Shown here: positions 1-10,035 of the stretch, piece after piece
How the letters are laid out: every line of letters begins with the position of its first letter
Numbering within the stretch: the first letter of the stretch is position 1
DNA from: Microcaldota archaeon
Lineage (GTDB): Archaea > Micrarchaeota > Micrarchaeia > Anstonellales > SKW190
Length of the DNA stretch: 49,371 bases
Direction: 5' to 3'
Assembly (NCBI GenBank): GCA_026414265.1
Contig: JAOAJI010000006.1
Span: 1 to 49,371 of the forward strand
Made by a program: the position numbers and the translations under genes
Notes under the pieces: model-generated
Database searches by the model: none
What the model was told of the DNA's origin: nothing
Seen by the model: only the letters and a program-made list of their open reading frames with translations

Positions 1-2423
1 GGAGAGATGTATCTAAGATTCAAATCTGGTTTACCAGTTTTGATCTTTAAGACATTTTCAAGTAAAGAATAATTGTCTTTGTCATAAGCTGATTGAAAAT
101 ATCCATTTAGCGCAACACTACCTGGCATAAATTTAGGACCTGAATAAGACTTACAATCAGCTGTTATAGGCAAAACTTTAGATACTGGATTTGAACATTC
201 ATAGGCATAGTTTCTTGTATAATTTATGGACATTTCACAACCAAAAAAGTAATCACCTGTTTTACCAGAGTGCTTACCTAACTCATGAAGCACGTCATTG
301 CCTACATCATATGGTGATTTATTCATCTCATAGAAATAAAGCAAATAATTAGTTGACCTTTGATATATTTGCTTAAGATCGATGTCAGTATCAATGTAAT
401 TAACTTTACAATTAGCTGGAATTGCATCACATACATCATTTACAGAAAAATCTTCAACTACGTTAAAACAATTATCTGGCACGTTTGAACACGATGTTCT
501 ACAACTTTCAGATAAAAAGTTAAGTGTTCCTCCTCTGTTTATCTTTGTCCTGCATTCTAAAGGACAAGCACTGTACGCCTGATCTAAGCAAGATTTTCCT
601 CCTTCTTCAACACTGAACCTGAATCTGTCAGGACAAGCATTAATGTCACAATTTACACAGTTTGGGTACAGATTTTCAGGCCTCTTTGTTTTATGTTCTC
701 TGGTATTGTTGAGCCTACAGCCCAAAGGGCACTTGAGCTTAACATCTACGTTTTCTTCTTTGAATAAGTTAGGGTCATCAGTACAATCAAGACCAGAAGA
801 AGAGAACACAAAATTAGGAATTGTATAAGCTGTATTGGTCAATGATGAAGGATGTACATTAAGATCAAAGTAACCTGGAGGGTATTTAATCCTACATTGA
901 ACAGGGCACTTGTTTGATGCTGCAGAAGAGAACCCATCTTTATTATAACAATTTTCTTCACAATATTCGAACCCAAAAACATTAGAAGAATAAGGTAAAC
1001 TGTTTTCTCTCATGTATTTTTCTCCTTCTGCCTCTCTTAAAGCAGAAGGCATGGCGGAATAATTAACTGGTGATGGAATTCTATAAGCAAAACAAAAAGA
1101 GCTGCATTTAAGGCAATTCCTCTCAAACTGCTGACATGAAGGTATATGATAAGGATAAGGGATCTCTCTACATTCTTGTGGGCATCCGTTAAAACAATCA
1201 CTCTGAACTTTATTATCAGTAATATAATATTCTTCATTTTTTATACATTGAACAAACATGCTTTTTGGCAAAGTTTTTACATTACCTGAAACATCGGTCA
1301 AAGTAATAGTAGTTGAATCATTCCAAACTTGATTTATTGTGTATGCATATACTCTGTTTACATCTTTATAGTTGTAAGGTATTGGAGATCGATTCCCCAT
1401 GGCATAATAAATCAAAAATAACTCTTTTGTGTTAGCGTTATAGCCATAGGCAAAAGGTCCTCGAACAGTGCATTCTGCTGGACAGTACGAATTATTTGAT
1501 ATACTAGAAGGATAATATGTGTCAGCCCACATTTGCCAAGCCATAACATAAGATAACGGCATAGCGATGAAAACCATTGAAGAAGCAGAAATTAATAACC
1601 CTCCTAGCTTCCTAGTCAAGAAAAAAGACCTAAATAAAATTCCTATTAAAAATAGAACTGGTGCAACATACATATAAGATATGATCAAAAAAAATTGTTG
1701 TGCTCTTATAAAAGAAATCAAAGTCATTAAATGACCGAATAAATTTTGATAACGCTTAGAAAAGAATATGTATCCTGCATTCGGTCTCTGTAATACACCA
1801 AAAAAAACACCCACCCATAAATTCGTATACCTCCCTGAAGTCTGGCTCGCTAATGAAGAGAAATGTCTACTTCTGCTTATGAATATGTCCATAAGATCAT
1901 ATGAGTAATTATAGAATCTATCCAAATAAAGCATGCTTAATATGAACGAACAATCTACATTGTTTGCTCTTATTCCAAAACTATAATACCTGTTCTCTAT
2001 GTAAGTACGCTCAACATTAGTACACTTAACAGGAACGCCATTGACATTTATCTGAACAAAATTGTCAATTGTAAGATTAATGAAAGCAATCACACCAAAA
2101 ATTGTCAGGATTATTATCATGTTTATTATAGCTTGCTTAATTTCTACTTCTGCAAAAGTTTTAACTTTATAATTTGAGAAGCTATGCCCTACTGCAAAAG
2201 CAATACCTGCTATCAAAACAGATAAAATTATAATAGCCACAGACATCTGAAAAATTAGTTCAGGACGTGAAAAATCAGCAATCTGAACATTTAAACCACT
2301 AATCACATCAGTTCTGTTATAGAAATAAGACCTTTCATACTGTGAATAAAAATTTGATATCAGAATAGTTAATGTAAAGAGTATGAACATAAAAATTATT
2401 TTTAATCTTATAAAAGCATGCAC
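1..2423 (-). CDS. Partial (runs off left edge) large polytopic membrane protein with Cys-rich extracellular regions; GTG start at 2423 or ATG at 2390
   Basis: Hand translation of the reverse strand from 2423 to 1 is open. N-term VHAFIRLKIIFMFILFTLTILISNFYSQ is signal/TM-like, followed by several hydrophobic segments and then a long Cys-rich tail. It is absent from the ORF track, presumably because it has no stop inside the window. Confidence 0.85.
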   Translation of the reverse strand, partial: MHAFIRLKIIFMFILFTLTILISNFYSQYERSYFYNRTDVISGLNVQIADFSRPELIFQMSVAIIILSVLIAGIAFAVGHSFSNYKVKTFAEVEIKQAIINMIIILTIFGVIAFINLTIDNFVQINVNGVPVKCTNVERTYIENRYYSFGIRANNVDCSFILSMLYLDRFYNYSYDLMDIFISRSRHFSSLASQTSGRYTNLWVGVFFGVLQRPNAGYIFFSKRYQNLFGHLMTLISFIRAQQFFLIISYMYVAPVLFLIGILFRSFFLTRKLGGLLISASSMVFIAMPLSYVMAWQMWADTYYPSSISNNSYCPAECTVRGPFAYGYNANTKELFLIYYAMGNRSPIPYNYKDVNRVYAYTINQVWNDSTTITLTDVSGNVKTLPKSMFVQCIKNEEYYITDNKVQSDCFNGCPQECREIPYPYHIPSCQQFERNCLKCSSFCFAYRIPSPVNYSAMPSALREAEGEKYMRENSLPYSSNVFGFEYCEENCYNKDGFSSAASNKCPVQCRIKYPPGYFDLNVHPSSLTNTAYTIPNFVFSSSGLDCTDDPNLFKEENVDVKLKCPLGCRLNNTREHKTKRPENLYPNCVNCDINACPDRFRFSVEEGGKSCLDQAYSACPLECRTKINRGGTLNFLSESCRTSCSNVPDNCFNVVEDFSVNDVCDAIPANCKVNYIDTDIDLKQIYQRSTNYLLYFYEMNKSPYDVGNDVLHELGKHSGKTGDYFFGCEMSINYTRNYAYECSNPVSKVLPITADCKSYSGPKFMPGSVALNGYFQSAYDKDNYSLLENVLKIKTGKPDLNLRYIS

Positions 2424-2429
2424 GAATAA

Positions 2430-3428
2430 TCACCATAACATATTTTCAATAAATGAATCAATCATTCTCATTCCTTTTATTAATGAATTTATTGAAATTA
2501 TAGAAAGTACAATTATTAGGTTTGGTAAAAAAAAAGCTTCAGGAAAGTACAAAGAATATTTTTCATATCTAATAAATTTATTAGACACTGAAAAGCATTC
2601 TAGAAATTCATTAGATATCAAGTCATTGATTTTGCTTTCATGAAATGCGTAGTTCGCATAAATAAAAGGCACAAAGAAATAGACAGATATTCCAATCGCA
2701 AAAAATGCGTTACCGAAATCTCTTAAACCTGGAATCAACTTAAAGATTAGCCCTATTATAAAAATCATAAGCAAGAAATTTACACTTAATAAATCTAGTA
2801 TAATTCTTTGAATGGTAATACTGACTTGTGCGGTAACCAAGAAATTTATGTATGCATCTCTAAGTATGTATGTCGCTTTATTATCAGATGAAGGTAAATC
2901 CAATCTGCCTTCTCCTTCCCAAATAAACCATCCCCTGTAAGAATATTTGGCAGAGTTGGCCCAGTTGTCAACTGCTTGGTAATTTAATTCTTTAATTAGA
3001 TTCCTTTGATAGTTATCTATTTTTTTAACAAAGTTAATGGCCACAGCATGATAGTCTATATTAGGGTCTTTTATCATTGAACAAACTGGTATGTAAATAA
3101 GATCTACTACTATAATAAGAGCTATTACCAATAAAATATAAGTTATTTCTTCTTTTACTCTTACTAGCAGATGTACATTATGTGTTGCTTGTGCAACAAT
3201 ATACAAGACGGCAGTTGTAAAAATTATAAGAAGACCTAAAACTATGACCAACCAACTTTGTTGAAAATTAACTAGGTTTATAATTATTGAGTTGTTCATA
3301 CACTGAGAAAAGTATATGTTCGCCAATGCAAAAACAAAAAATATTAGTTTAATTAAAGTAAATTTGTCAAATAACAATTTTTGAGATATTACTTTGATTG
3401 TTATTTCAGATAATCCTAGTAATCCCAT
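2430..3428 (-). CDS. Polytopic membrane protein of unknown function (332 aa), paralogous-looking to both neighbours
   Basis: ORF track; multiple hydrophobic segments; overlaps the upstream 1717-aa ORF by 23 bp; shares motif FKLIPGLRDFG..FFAIGISVYFFVP with neighbours. Confidence 0.85.
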   Translation of the reverse strand: MGLLGLSEITIKVISQKLLFDKFTLIKLIFFVFALANIYFSQCMNNSIIINLVNFQQSWLVIVLGLLIIFTTAVLYIVAQATHNVHLLVRVKEEITYILLVIALIIVVDLIYIPVCSMIKDPNIDYHAVAINFVKKIDNYQRNLIKELNYQAVDNWANSAKYSYRGWFIWEGEGRLDLPSSDNKATYILRDAYINFLVTAQVSITIQRIILDLLSVNFLLMIFIIGLIFKLIPGLRDFGNAFFAIGISVYFFVPFIYANYAFHESKINDLISNEFLECFSVSNKFIRYEKYSLYFPEAFFLPNLIIVLSIISINSLIKGMRMIDSFIENMLW

Positions 3429-6400
3429 ACAGAGTCACATCACCACTTAAAGCTATAGATATACTTCTTGCAGCACTTATTATCATGAATAGTACAATTA
3501 AATAAGTAACTAGTGTAGCAATAGAACTGTAAAGAACTACGTCCATCAACTCCTTCAATTTATCCAAATACAAGAGCCTAAAGTCGCCTTGTGCAGCCTG
3601 TGAAATATAATTGTTTAATGCAACAGACATAGCATTTGTAAATGCGTATTGCACTGAAACATAAAATAATGTAACTATCCATTTACATAGTGGATAAGGG
3701 ACCCATGGTTGCAATGGAGGGCATATAATATTTGCCCAGTTTACTTCACCTATAAAAGTAAAGACTTGTATACCTTGATTACATACTGTTCCATAGCCAG
3801 GTGGATTTGCAACAGGTGGCACCCTTGCACCACTTCGTTCAACTACATCTATATAAGCGCCAACCGTTCTTATAGAATTGCTTATGTAGTCCATCATTAA
3901 AAATTGGAAAAAATATACGCCTAAAGGCAAAAATATTTGCATTGATATAAATAGTGAAATTAACATTGTCCCTATTGAGCGAGTAAAAGGCACAACCTTA
4001 AGCATAAAACCAAATGCCAAAAGAAATAGACCAAAACCTTGTAAAATAATTAATAAAAATTTAATTGAACTGTTAAAAGCCATTAATAACAACAACTGAT
4101 TTGACAAACTTATTATACCTTCTGCAACAGGCATTAATCCAGATAATGGAGTAAGTGAATTCCAATTAGATACAAACCCAAACCTGGCGTTAGAATAATC
4201 ATATGAAAACGTAAATAATTTAACCATGTTAGCGTAGTTCTCAACTACAATATCATAAATAACTGTATAATGGAAATTAATTTGATCTAATGTAAACACT
4301 GCAAAATTTACAAAATTTGAATTGTTAGGCAAAACAAAGTTTGAAGTTATGTTAAATATCCCTAGAATAAGTATGAATTGTATTAATGAATTACCTAATT
4401 CGATAAATTCATTTCTTACAATCATTTCTAATTGGGTCATCCCCAAACCTTTTGAAACAATGTAAACAACCACAAGAGAGAACAATACACTTAAGATAAT
4501 TATTGGAAAGCAGATTGACAAAGAATTAGGGACATTAGGTATTATTGGGTTCGTTAAAGCTGGATTGTTTATATTTTTTATATTACATATGGCACGCCCG
4601 CTTGCATCTGTAACACAATTGTTTTCACAATCATATATTATATATCTTAGATTGTTGCCATCACAGGTTGCCTCTAAAATTCTATTAGTTCCATCATTGG
4701 AACACTGATCATTGTAAAAAGTTATTAAGCCATTTTCAGTGACTTTTACATAACCTAAAGTTCCAGGAGAATTGCCGTCAGAATCAACACATGTTTTAGC
4801 AATAGGATTACAAGTGAAATAAGAAAAATCTAAGGTATATGGGCATCTGGTATTTGGAGGACAAGGTTGCTCAGACCTTATAACTGAAGAAGTTATTGGA
4901 TCACAGGAATATTTAATGACACTTATTTCATTTGGTGCACAATGATCTTTGTAAACTATATTATTGTAATAGACTATTGTTCTTCCATTAACATCTGTAA
5001 GTTGAATGCAGTTATTAGGACTTACCATGTAAGTAGTTGAACCAGGCGGAGCTGCTGAACCAGGCGGAGCTGTACCACAATAAGTACCTACTGCACCTGT
5101 ATATTCTTTTGAAGCGATATTATTACCATCGCACAAGTATTCTGTTACCTTGGCTCTTCTTGTACCATCTGGGTTAACTATTTCCACGCACACATCATGT
5201 TTAATTACACCAGCAGTTTTTACATAGCCATCAGTGTATGGAGAATCACCATCCGAATCATAACAATTAATGCATCGACCTTCTATGCATAACATGTTTT
5301 GATTTCTACAATCTATATTCTGACTTTTTACTTGTAGTTCTGTCTCATCACAATAAAACTCCTTCAATACGAAGTCATTAATACAATAATCAGTTTGCCT
5401 AGTAATGGTAAGTTCATCCGAACCAGCATATAGAGACGTAAAACCTTGTTCATTTTCATCAATCCCGTTGTCATTTTCACCGCATGAAAGCACTTGACAT
5501 TCTCCTTGACGGCATATATAATTTTGTGGACAGTTAATAATCTTGTCTAAAACCTCTACAGAAGTACTAGATCTACAATAGTATTCTCTCAAAGAATTTT
5601 CATTAATACAATAATCACCATTTTCATTAACAATGTCTCCTTCTTTTTTTATACCATAAGTATTGCCTTTCTTGAATTCATTTTCGCCATCATCAGTATC
5701 TATGCACATGTCAGTAGCATAACTACTCTGTTCACACTTTCCATTATTACATAATAACCCTTCAGGACATGAATATCTCTTATAAATTAGTTTATTACCT
5801 AAGCAAGTTGCTTCATCAATTTTTCTTAAATCACTTTGAACACATTTATCTTCTATTCTTTCAGTAAGGTTCTCGGCATAACCTGCTTCAACTAAAGGAT
5901 CTGAACTTCCTGCATCGGAATCTTCACAAAAAGATTTTTTACAAGCGCCATTAACACAAAAGTAATCTTCAGGACATGATATATATTCAGAAAATATAGC
6001 ATTACTTTCATCATTACAGTAATATTCCTGTAAAATTCTTTCATTAATACATGTGTCACTTTTTGTTTCAGTTCCGTTTGAAGTAGTCCCAGATACCATA
6101 CTTGGATTTTCTGCATCAGTGTCAGAATCAATACACCTGTTTTTAGGAACACATTCTCTTTTTGTACTGTCACACACGTGATTAGTTGGACATTCCTTTT
6201 TCATTGTTAAAACTCTGTTATCGCTCCCACAGTACGTATAATTCAAAAATCTTTCATCTATACAATAATCTTGTAGTGTGACCGTTCCATTAGTCGTTCT
6301 TTTTTGGTCATCATTTCTTGTGCATTGTTGACCAAGTACACATTGACCGTTTAAACATATTTGATTTGAATCACATACCATTTGTTCTACTTTGATTATA

Positions 6401-8559
6401 CTACCATCACAATATGTTTCATTAACTGTGTTTATGTTGTGACACACATCATCTAATCTGTTAGTTGAGTTGATTGAAAAAGATGCCTGTGTCTTAACCT
6501 TGCCGTTGTCGTTATCTATACACTGATTCTGTGTAGATACACATTTACCACCAGAACATATGTGGTTAGCTGGGCAATTTAAGTCAACAAATATTGGGTT
6601 GTCATTAGAACATATTGCTTCTTTTACGAAAGTTCCACCTTCTATAGGGCAGTAGTCTGTTATTATGGTAGAGCCTTTGGCAGCTTGACTCTTAAAGTAA
6701 ATACTATTTGGACCTAAGTCTAAGTCAACACATTGAGTATTAGCCACGCATCTACCATTATAACATAATTTATTTTCTCCACAATAAAATACCTCATAGG
6801 TTGCACTTTGACTACAAAAGCTCTCTGCAATATGAGTAGCGTTGACACATGAATCGAAATATGCAAAATCTTTGTCAGCAGTCTCTCCATATACATCAAG
6901 TATTTTACCTCCATCAGTATCTACGCATTCACCAAAACCAAGGTGTCTACATTTTCCTGATTGACAAATCATGTCACTTGCAATACAATCATACAAAGAA
7001 GAAGTAGGATTGCCATTAGAACAATAACTTTCGTTTATGTAAAATAAATTGTAACAAGAATCCTTCATGATAATGTTGTCTTTCTTTGCTTCACCATAAA
7101 CAGTAAGCTGGATACCTCCATCAGTATCTACACATTGATTGTAAACACACCTTCCACCAGAAGAATCTTGTAAACAAGCTCCATTATCGCACGATAAATT
7201 AGTAGAAATAATCACATTACCACTACAAGTGTATTCAGTTACGTGTGTGGAGTTCACGCACTTGTCTGTAAAAGAATGAGTCGTATTCGATACTGTCCCT
7301 ACTATATTCTTGTCATTACCATCAGTATCTGAACAAAGGCTGAGTGGGATACATCTTCCATTATCACATTTGTAATTTTCTGGACAGGTAGTATCTACAC
7401 TTCTAACGATAAATTGATCACAATAACCTTTTCTGATAGCTCGCACGTCTGACTCAGACAAACAATGATCAGTAAACGAATATCCAGAACTGTTGGATGT
7501 TGTTCTTTGTGTGTATAAATCAGGTGCTGATGGTCCTATACAATAGCCACAAAAAGCAGGAGAACTTTCGGAACCAAACCACGTAGAACATAAATAACCA
7601 TCTGGACAGGATAAAATAGCTTCCTTAATTGTTCTATCCGTGTTACATGAATATTCTCTAATTTTGGTAGAATCTATACAAATGTCATATTTTATTTGTG
7701 TTTCGTTGCTTGTTTTTCCAGGCAAAGTAACGGTTAAACCGTTATCTGTATCGGTACACGATACTTCTCTACATCTTCCGTCTTCACAAATATAGCCACT
7801 TGGACAATCCTGATTTGTAAATTTGATATTGTTATTAGCATCACAATAAAACTCCTGAACTCTGGTAGCACTCAAGCACACATCATTACTTGTAGATCCG
7901 CCTTTTGTTACGCTACCTTTATTGTATATATCTATACCATTATCTGTATCGCTGCATGTGTTTATATTGATACACTTTCCATTTGAGCACATCTCACCAG
8001 ATCCTGGACAATATATATGCTCTGAATTCAATTCCTTTTTCCACGAGAAGCCATCAAAAACATACTCACAATAATACTCATTCAGTTTAGCGTCTTGACA
8101 GAAATCTGAATAAGAAACGTAACCGTTACTAGCAGTACCTTTGTTATAATAATCTTTGCCTCCATCAGTATCAGTACAAACACTGCTTGGATCTATACAT
8201 GCAGAAGTACCATCAGAATAAGTTCTACACTGATAAGGAGAATTACATGACGTTGGTGCAGTCATAAGATCAAATTTGTTAGTTTTTGGCTTATTGTCTG
8301 AATAAAAACAATCGGCAGTACATAAACAATAGTATAATAAAGAGCACGTGTTACTATAAGTTACTCCATTTGCTATTATCTTTCCTGCAGAAGTGTCAGT
8401 AGGTTTTGTATAGATTATAGCATAATAAATAGGGTGGCCATATACATCAACGAACCTTTGATACCCAGGAGCCACATCACATTGTGCGTAAAGTAAATTT
8501 AAGGAAAACAGAAAAAATAGTAAGCACACTAATTCTATTGATTTAAGAGAAACCAACAT
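3406..8559 (-). CDS. Giant secreted/membrane protein: signal peptide, about 17 Cys-rich repeats (C-x-D-[TS]-D-[GN]...), C-terminal polytopic membrane domain
   Basis: 1717-aa ORF; N-term MLVSLKSIELVCLLFFLFSLNLLYAQC; repeated CxDTDGG...DxC...EYYC...CPxGYxCxxGxC units; C-terminal multi-TM block. Confidence 0.92.
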   Translation of the reverse strand: MLVSLKSIELVCLLFFLFSLNLLYAQCDVAPGYQRFVDVYGHPIYYAIIYTKPTDTSAGKIIANGVTYSNTCSLLYYCLCTADCFYSDNKPKTNKFDLMTAPTSCNSPYQCRTYSDGTSACIDPSSVCTDTDGGKDYYNKGTASNGYVSYSDFCQDAKLNEYYCEYVFDGFSWKKELNSEHIYCPGSGEMCSNGKCININTCSDTDNGIDIYNKGSVTKGGSTSNDVCLSATRVQEFYCDANNNIKFTNQDCPSGYICEDGRCREVSCTDTDNGLTVTLPGKTSNETQIKYDICIDSTKIREYSCNTDRTIKEAILSCPDGYLCSTWFGSESSPAFCGYCIGPSAPDLYTQRTTSNSSGYSFTDHCLSESDVRAIRKGYCDQFIVRSVDTTCPENYKCDNGRCIPLSLCSDTDGNDKNIVGTVSNTTHSFTDKCVNSTHVTEYTCSGNVIISTNLSCDNGACLQDSSGGRCVYNQCVDTDGGIQLTVYGEAKKDNIIMKDSCYNLFYINESYCSNGNPTSSLYDCIASDMICQSGKCRHLGFGECVDTDGGKILDVYGETADKDFAYFDSCVNATHIAESFCSQSATYEVFYCGENKLCYNGRCVANTQCVDLDLGPNSIYFKSQAAKGSTIITDYCPIEGGTFVKEAICSNDNPIFVDLNCPANHICSGGKCVSTQNQCIDNDNGKVKTQASFSINSTNRLDDVCHNINTVNETYCDGSIIKVEQMVCDSNQICLNGQCVLGQQCTRNDDQKRTTNGTVTLQDYCIDERFLNYTYCGSDNRVLTMKKECPTNHVCDSTKRECVPKNRCIDSDTDAENPSMVSGTTSNGTETKSDTCINERILQEYYCNDESNAIFSEYISCPEDYFCVNGACKKSFCEDSDAGSSDPLVEAGYAENLTERIEDKCVQSDLRKIDEATCLGNKLIYKRYSCPEGLLCNNGKCEQSSYATDMCIDTDDGENEFKKGNTYGIKKEGDIVNENGDYCINENSLREYYCRSSTSVEVLDKIINCPQNYICRQGECQVLSCGENDNGIDENEQGFTSLYAGSDELTITRQTDYCINDFVLKEFYCDETELQVKSQNIDCRNQNMLCIEGRCINCYDSDGDSPYTDGYVKTAGVIKHDVCVEIVNPDGTRRAKVTEYLCDGNNIASKEYTGAVGTYCGTAPPGSAAPPGSTTYMVSPNNCIQLTDVNGRTIVYYNNIVYKDHCAPNEISVIKYSCDPITSSVIRSEQPCPPNTRCPYTLDFSYFTCNPIAKTCVDSDGNSPGTLGYVKVTENGLITFYNDQCSNDGTNRILEATCDGNNLRYIIYDCENNCVTDASGRAICNIKNINNPALTNPIIPNVPNSLSICFPIIILSVLFSLVVVYIVSKGLGMTQLEMIVRNEFIELGNSLIQFILILGIFNITSNFVLPNNSNFVNFAVFTLDQINFHYTVIYDIVVENYANMVKLFTFSYDYSNARFGFVSNWNSLTPLSGLMPVAEGIISLSNQLLLLMAFNSSIKFLLIILQGFGLFLLAFGFMLKVVPFTRSIGTMLISLFISMQIFLPLGVYFFQFLMMDYISNSIRTVGAYIDVVERSGARVPPVANPPGYGTVCNQGIQVFTFIGEVNWANIICPPLQPWVPYPLCKWIVTLFYVSVQYAFTNAMSVALNNYISQAAQGDFRLLYLDKLKELMDVVLYSSIATLVTYLIVLFMIISAARSISIALSGDVTLYGITRII
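4580..8178 (-). repeat. Protein-level tandem repeat region, about 17 Cys-rich units of roughly 60-85 aa inside the 1717-aa ORF
   Basis: Units begin CTDTDGGKDYYNKGT, CSDTDNGIDIYNKGS, CTDTDNGLTVTLPGK, CSDTDGNDKNIVGT, CVDTDGGIQLTVYGE, CVDTDGGKILDVYGE, CVDSDGNSPGTLGY etc. Confidence 0.9.
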
Positions 8560-8645
8560 ATTTCTCAGATACTATTCACCCACAATCATTTTTCCTAATG
8601 ACAAGCCATATATATTAAAGAATTGAAGATTATATAGATTAGCTT

Positions 8646-10013
8646 ATGCAACGTTTATCTTGTAGGTTCAAAAACTCTATCACCTATTCAAAGGCTTTTG
8701 ATCTTAGCATATCTTTGCTTGGATTTGATATTAAAGATGTTATTGAAGAAGTTGGAAATAAGATTGCTGAAAAATTAAAAAAAGACAATTATAAGAAAGT
8801 CTTATTTTTGATAGGGCCTGGAAATAACGGCTGTGATGGATTAGCTACTATAAAAAACTTAAACACTACGAACGTAGACGTTTATTTGTATAAAAAAGGA
8901 GCAAATTTTTCTGAGCTTAACAAAAAATACTTGAAAGAACTTAAGAAAATTGTAAGATTAGTTGATTTAAACGAGATTAAAGACAAGGATTATGACTGTG
9001 TTGTAGAAGCTTTTTTCGGTACAGGCTTCAAAAGCGACTTAGAGTATGAAGCAAAAAAAGTAATTGCGCTCTGTAACAAAAAAAAAGCAAGAAAAATTGC
9101 AATAGATATTCCAATAAAGTCTTTTAAAGCAGAAAAAGTTTATTCAATACTAACAAAAAAAACAGAAAATGCTGAACTAATAGAACTAAATTTGCATCAA
9201 AAAATAAAACACAAGTATGTTAGTGCTCTGGATCTTTTGGACATAAAAACGTTTGAAAATGAAAGGAAGGGTTTAAATGGCAAAATACTGATAATAGCAG
9301 GCTCTGCTAAATATCTAGGTTCTTTGTATTTTTCATGCTATTGTGCATCTATGTTCTGTGATTTAGTGTATTACTATTGTCCTGAGCAACAAAGAAACAT
9401 GTCCAATGAAATTCCTGAAGCAATACCACTAGCTCAAGAAGAATTAAAGCAAAAACTTTTATCTGACTACTTTGACTCTATCTTGATCGGTCCAGGGATT
9501 ACAGCAGACAAAAAAGATGAATTAAAGGAATTACTAGAAATTTGCTTAAAGAAAAAAACTAAGTTGATTTTAGATGCTTATGGAATAGACCTTATCAAAG
9601 ATAAAAAATTAAACAATAATGTTTTGTTGACTCCTCACAAAGGGGAATTTAAGAGAGTGTTTGAAAAAGAACCTAACTTAAAAAACTTGATATTTTCTAG
9701 TAAAGAAAAAAATTGTAATATTTTATTAAAAGGGAAAGTAGATTTGCTCGTAACACCTGAAAGTAAAGTTTACAAAAACATATTAGGGAACAATGGCTTG
9801 ACAAAAGGAGGAACAGGTGATACTTTAGCTGGGCTTATAACAGCATTAGCATCACAAAACAATTTAATCAGTTCTACTAAAGCAGGTCTTTTACTTTTAA
9901 CGCATACAGCAGACATTTTAGAAAAAGAAATGGGAAAAAACTATTCTGTAAGAATTTTGATTGAAAAAATACCAAAGGTTTATTATGATTTAATTAGAAA
10001 GATTTATGGATAA
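8646..10013 (+). CDS. nnr: Bifunctional NAD(P)H-hydrate repair enzyme (YjeF-type epimerase + ADP-dependent dehydratase)
   Basis: N-terminal LFLIGPGNNGCDGLATIKNL; C-terminal GGTGDTLAGLITALA carbohydrate-kinase-like motif. Confidence 0.93.
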   Translation: MQRLSCRFKNSITYSKAFDLSISLLGFDIKDVIEEVGNKIAEKLKKDNYKKVLFLIGPGNNGCDGLATIKNLNTTNVDVYLYKKGANFSELNKKYLKELKKIVRLVDLNEIKDKDYDCVVEAFFGTGFKSDLEYEAKKVIALCNKKKARKIAIDIPIKSFKAEKVYSILTKKTENAELIELNLHQKIKHKYVSALDLLDIKTFENERKGLNGKILIIAGSAKYLGSLYFSCYCASMFCDLVYYYCPEQQRNMSNEIPEAIPLAQEELKQKLLSDYFDSILIGPGITADKKDELKELLEICLKKKTKLILDAYGIDLIKDKKLNNNVLLTPHKGEFKRVFEKEPNLKNLIFSSKEKNCNILLKGKVDLLVTPESKVYKNILGNNGLTKGGTGDTLAGLITALASQNNLISSTKAGLLLLTHTADILEKEMGKNYSVRILIEKIPKVYYDLIRKIYG

Positions 10014-10035
10014 ACTAATTTAGAGGGAGTAAATT

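Noticed and set aside
1037-1237. 66-aa minus ORF and the 643..828 plus ORF in the left region
   Set aside because: Both overlap the long partial minus-strand membrane protein frame, which is far better supported.
5892-6914. Minus-strand alternative-frame ORFs (93 and 64 aa) within the 1717-aa gene
   Set aside because: Out-of-frame readings of the Cys-repeat gene with no independent start context or composition.
4580-8178. DNA repeat/CRISPR-like array suggested by regularly spaced 'ccatcagtatct' motifs
   Set aside because: Regular spacing comes from protein repeats (reverse complement of DTDGG codons) in a continuous ORF; spacers are coding and diverged, with no CRISPR repeat identity.
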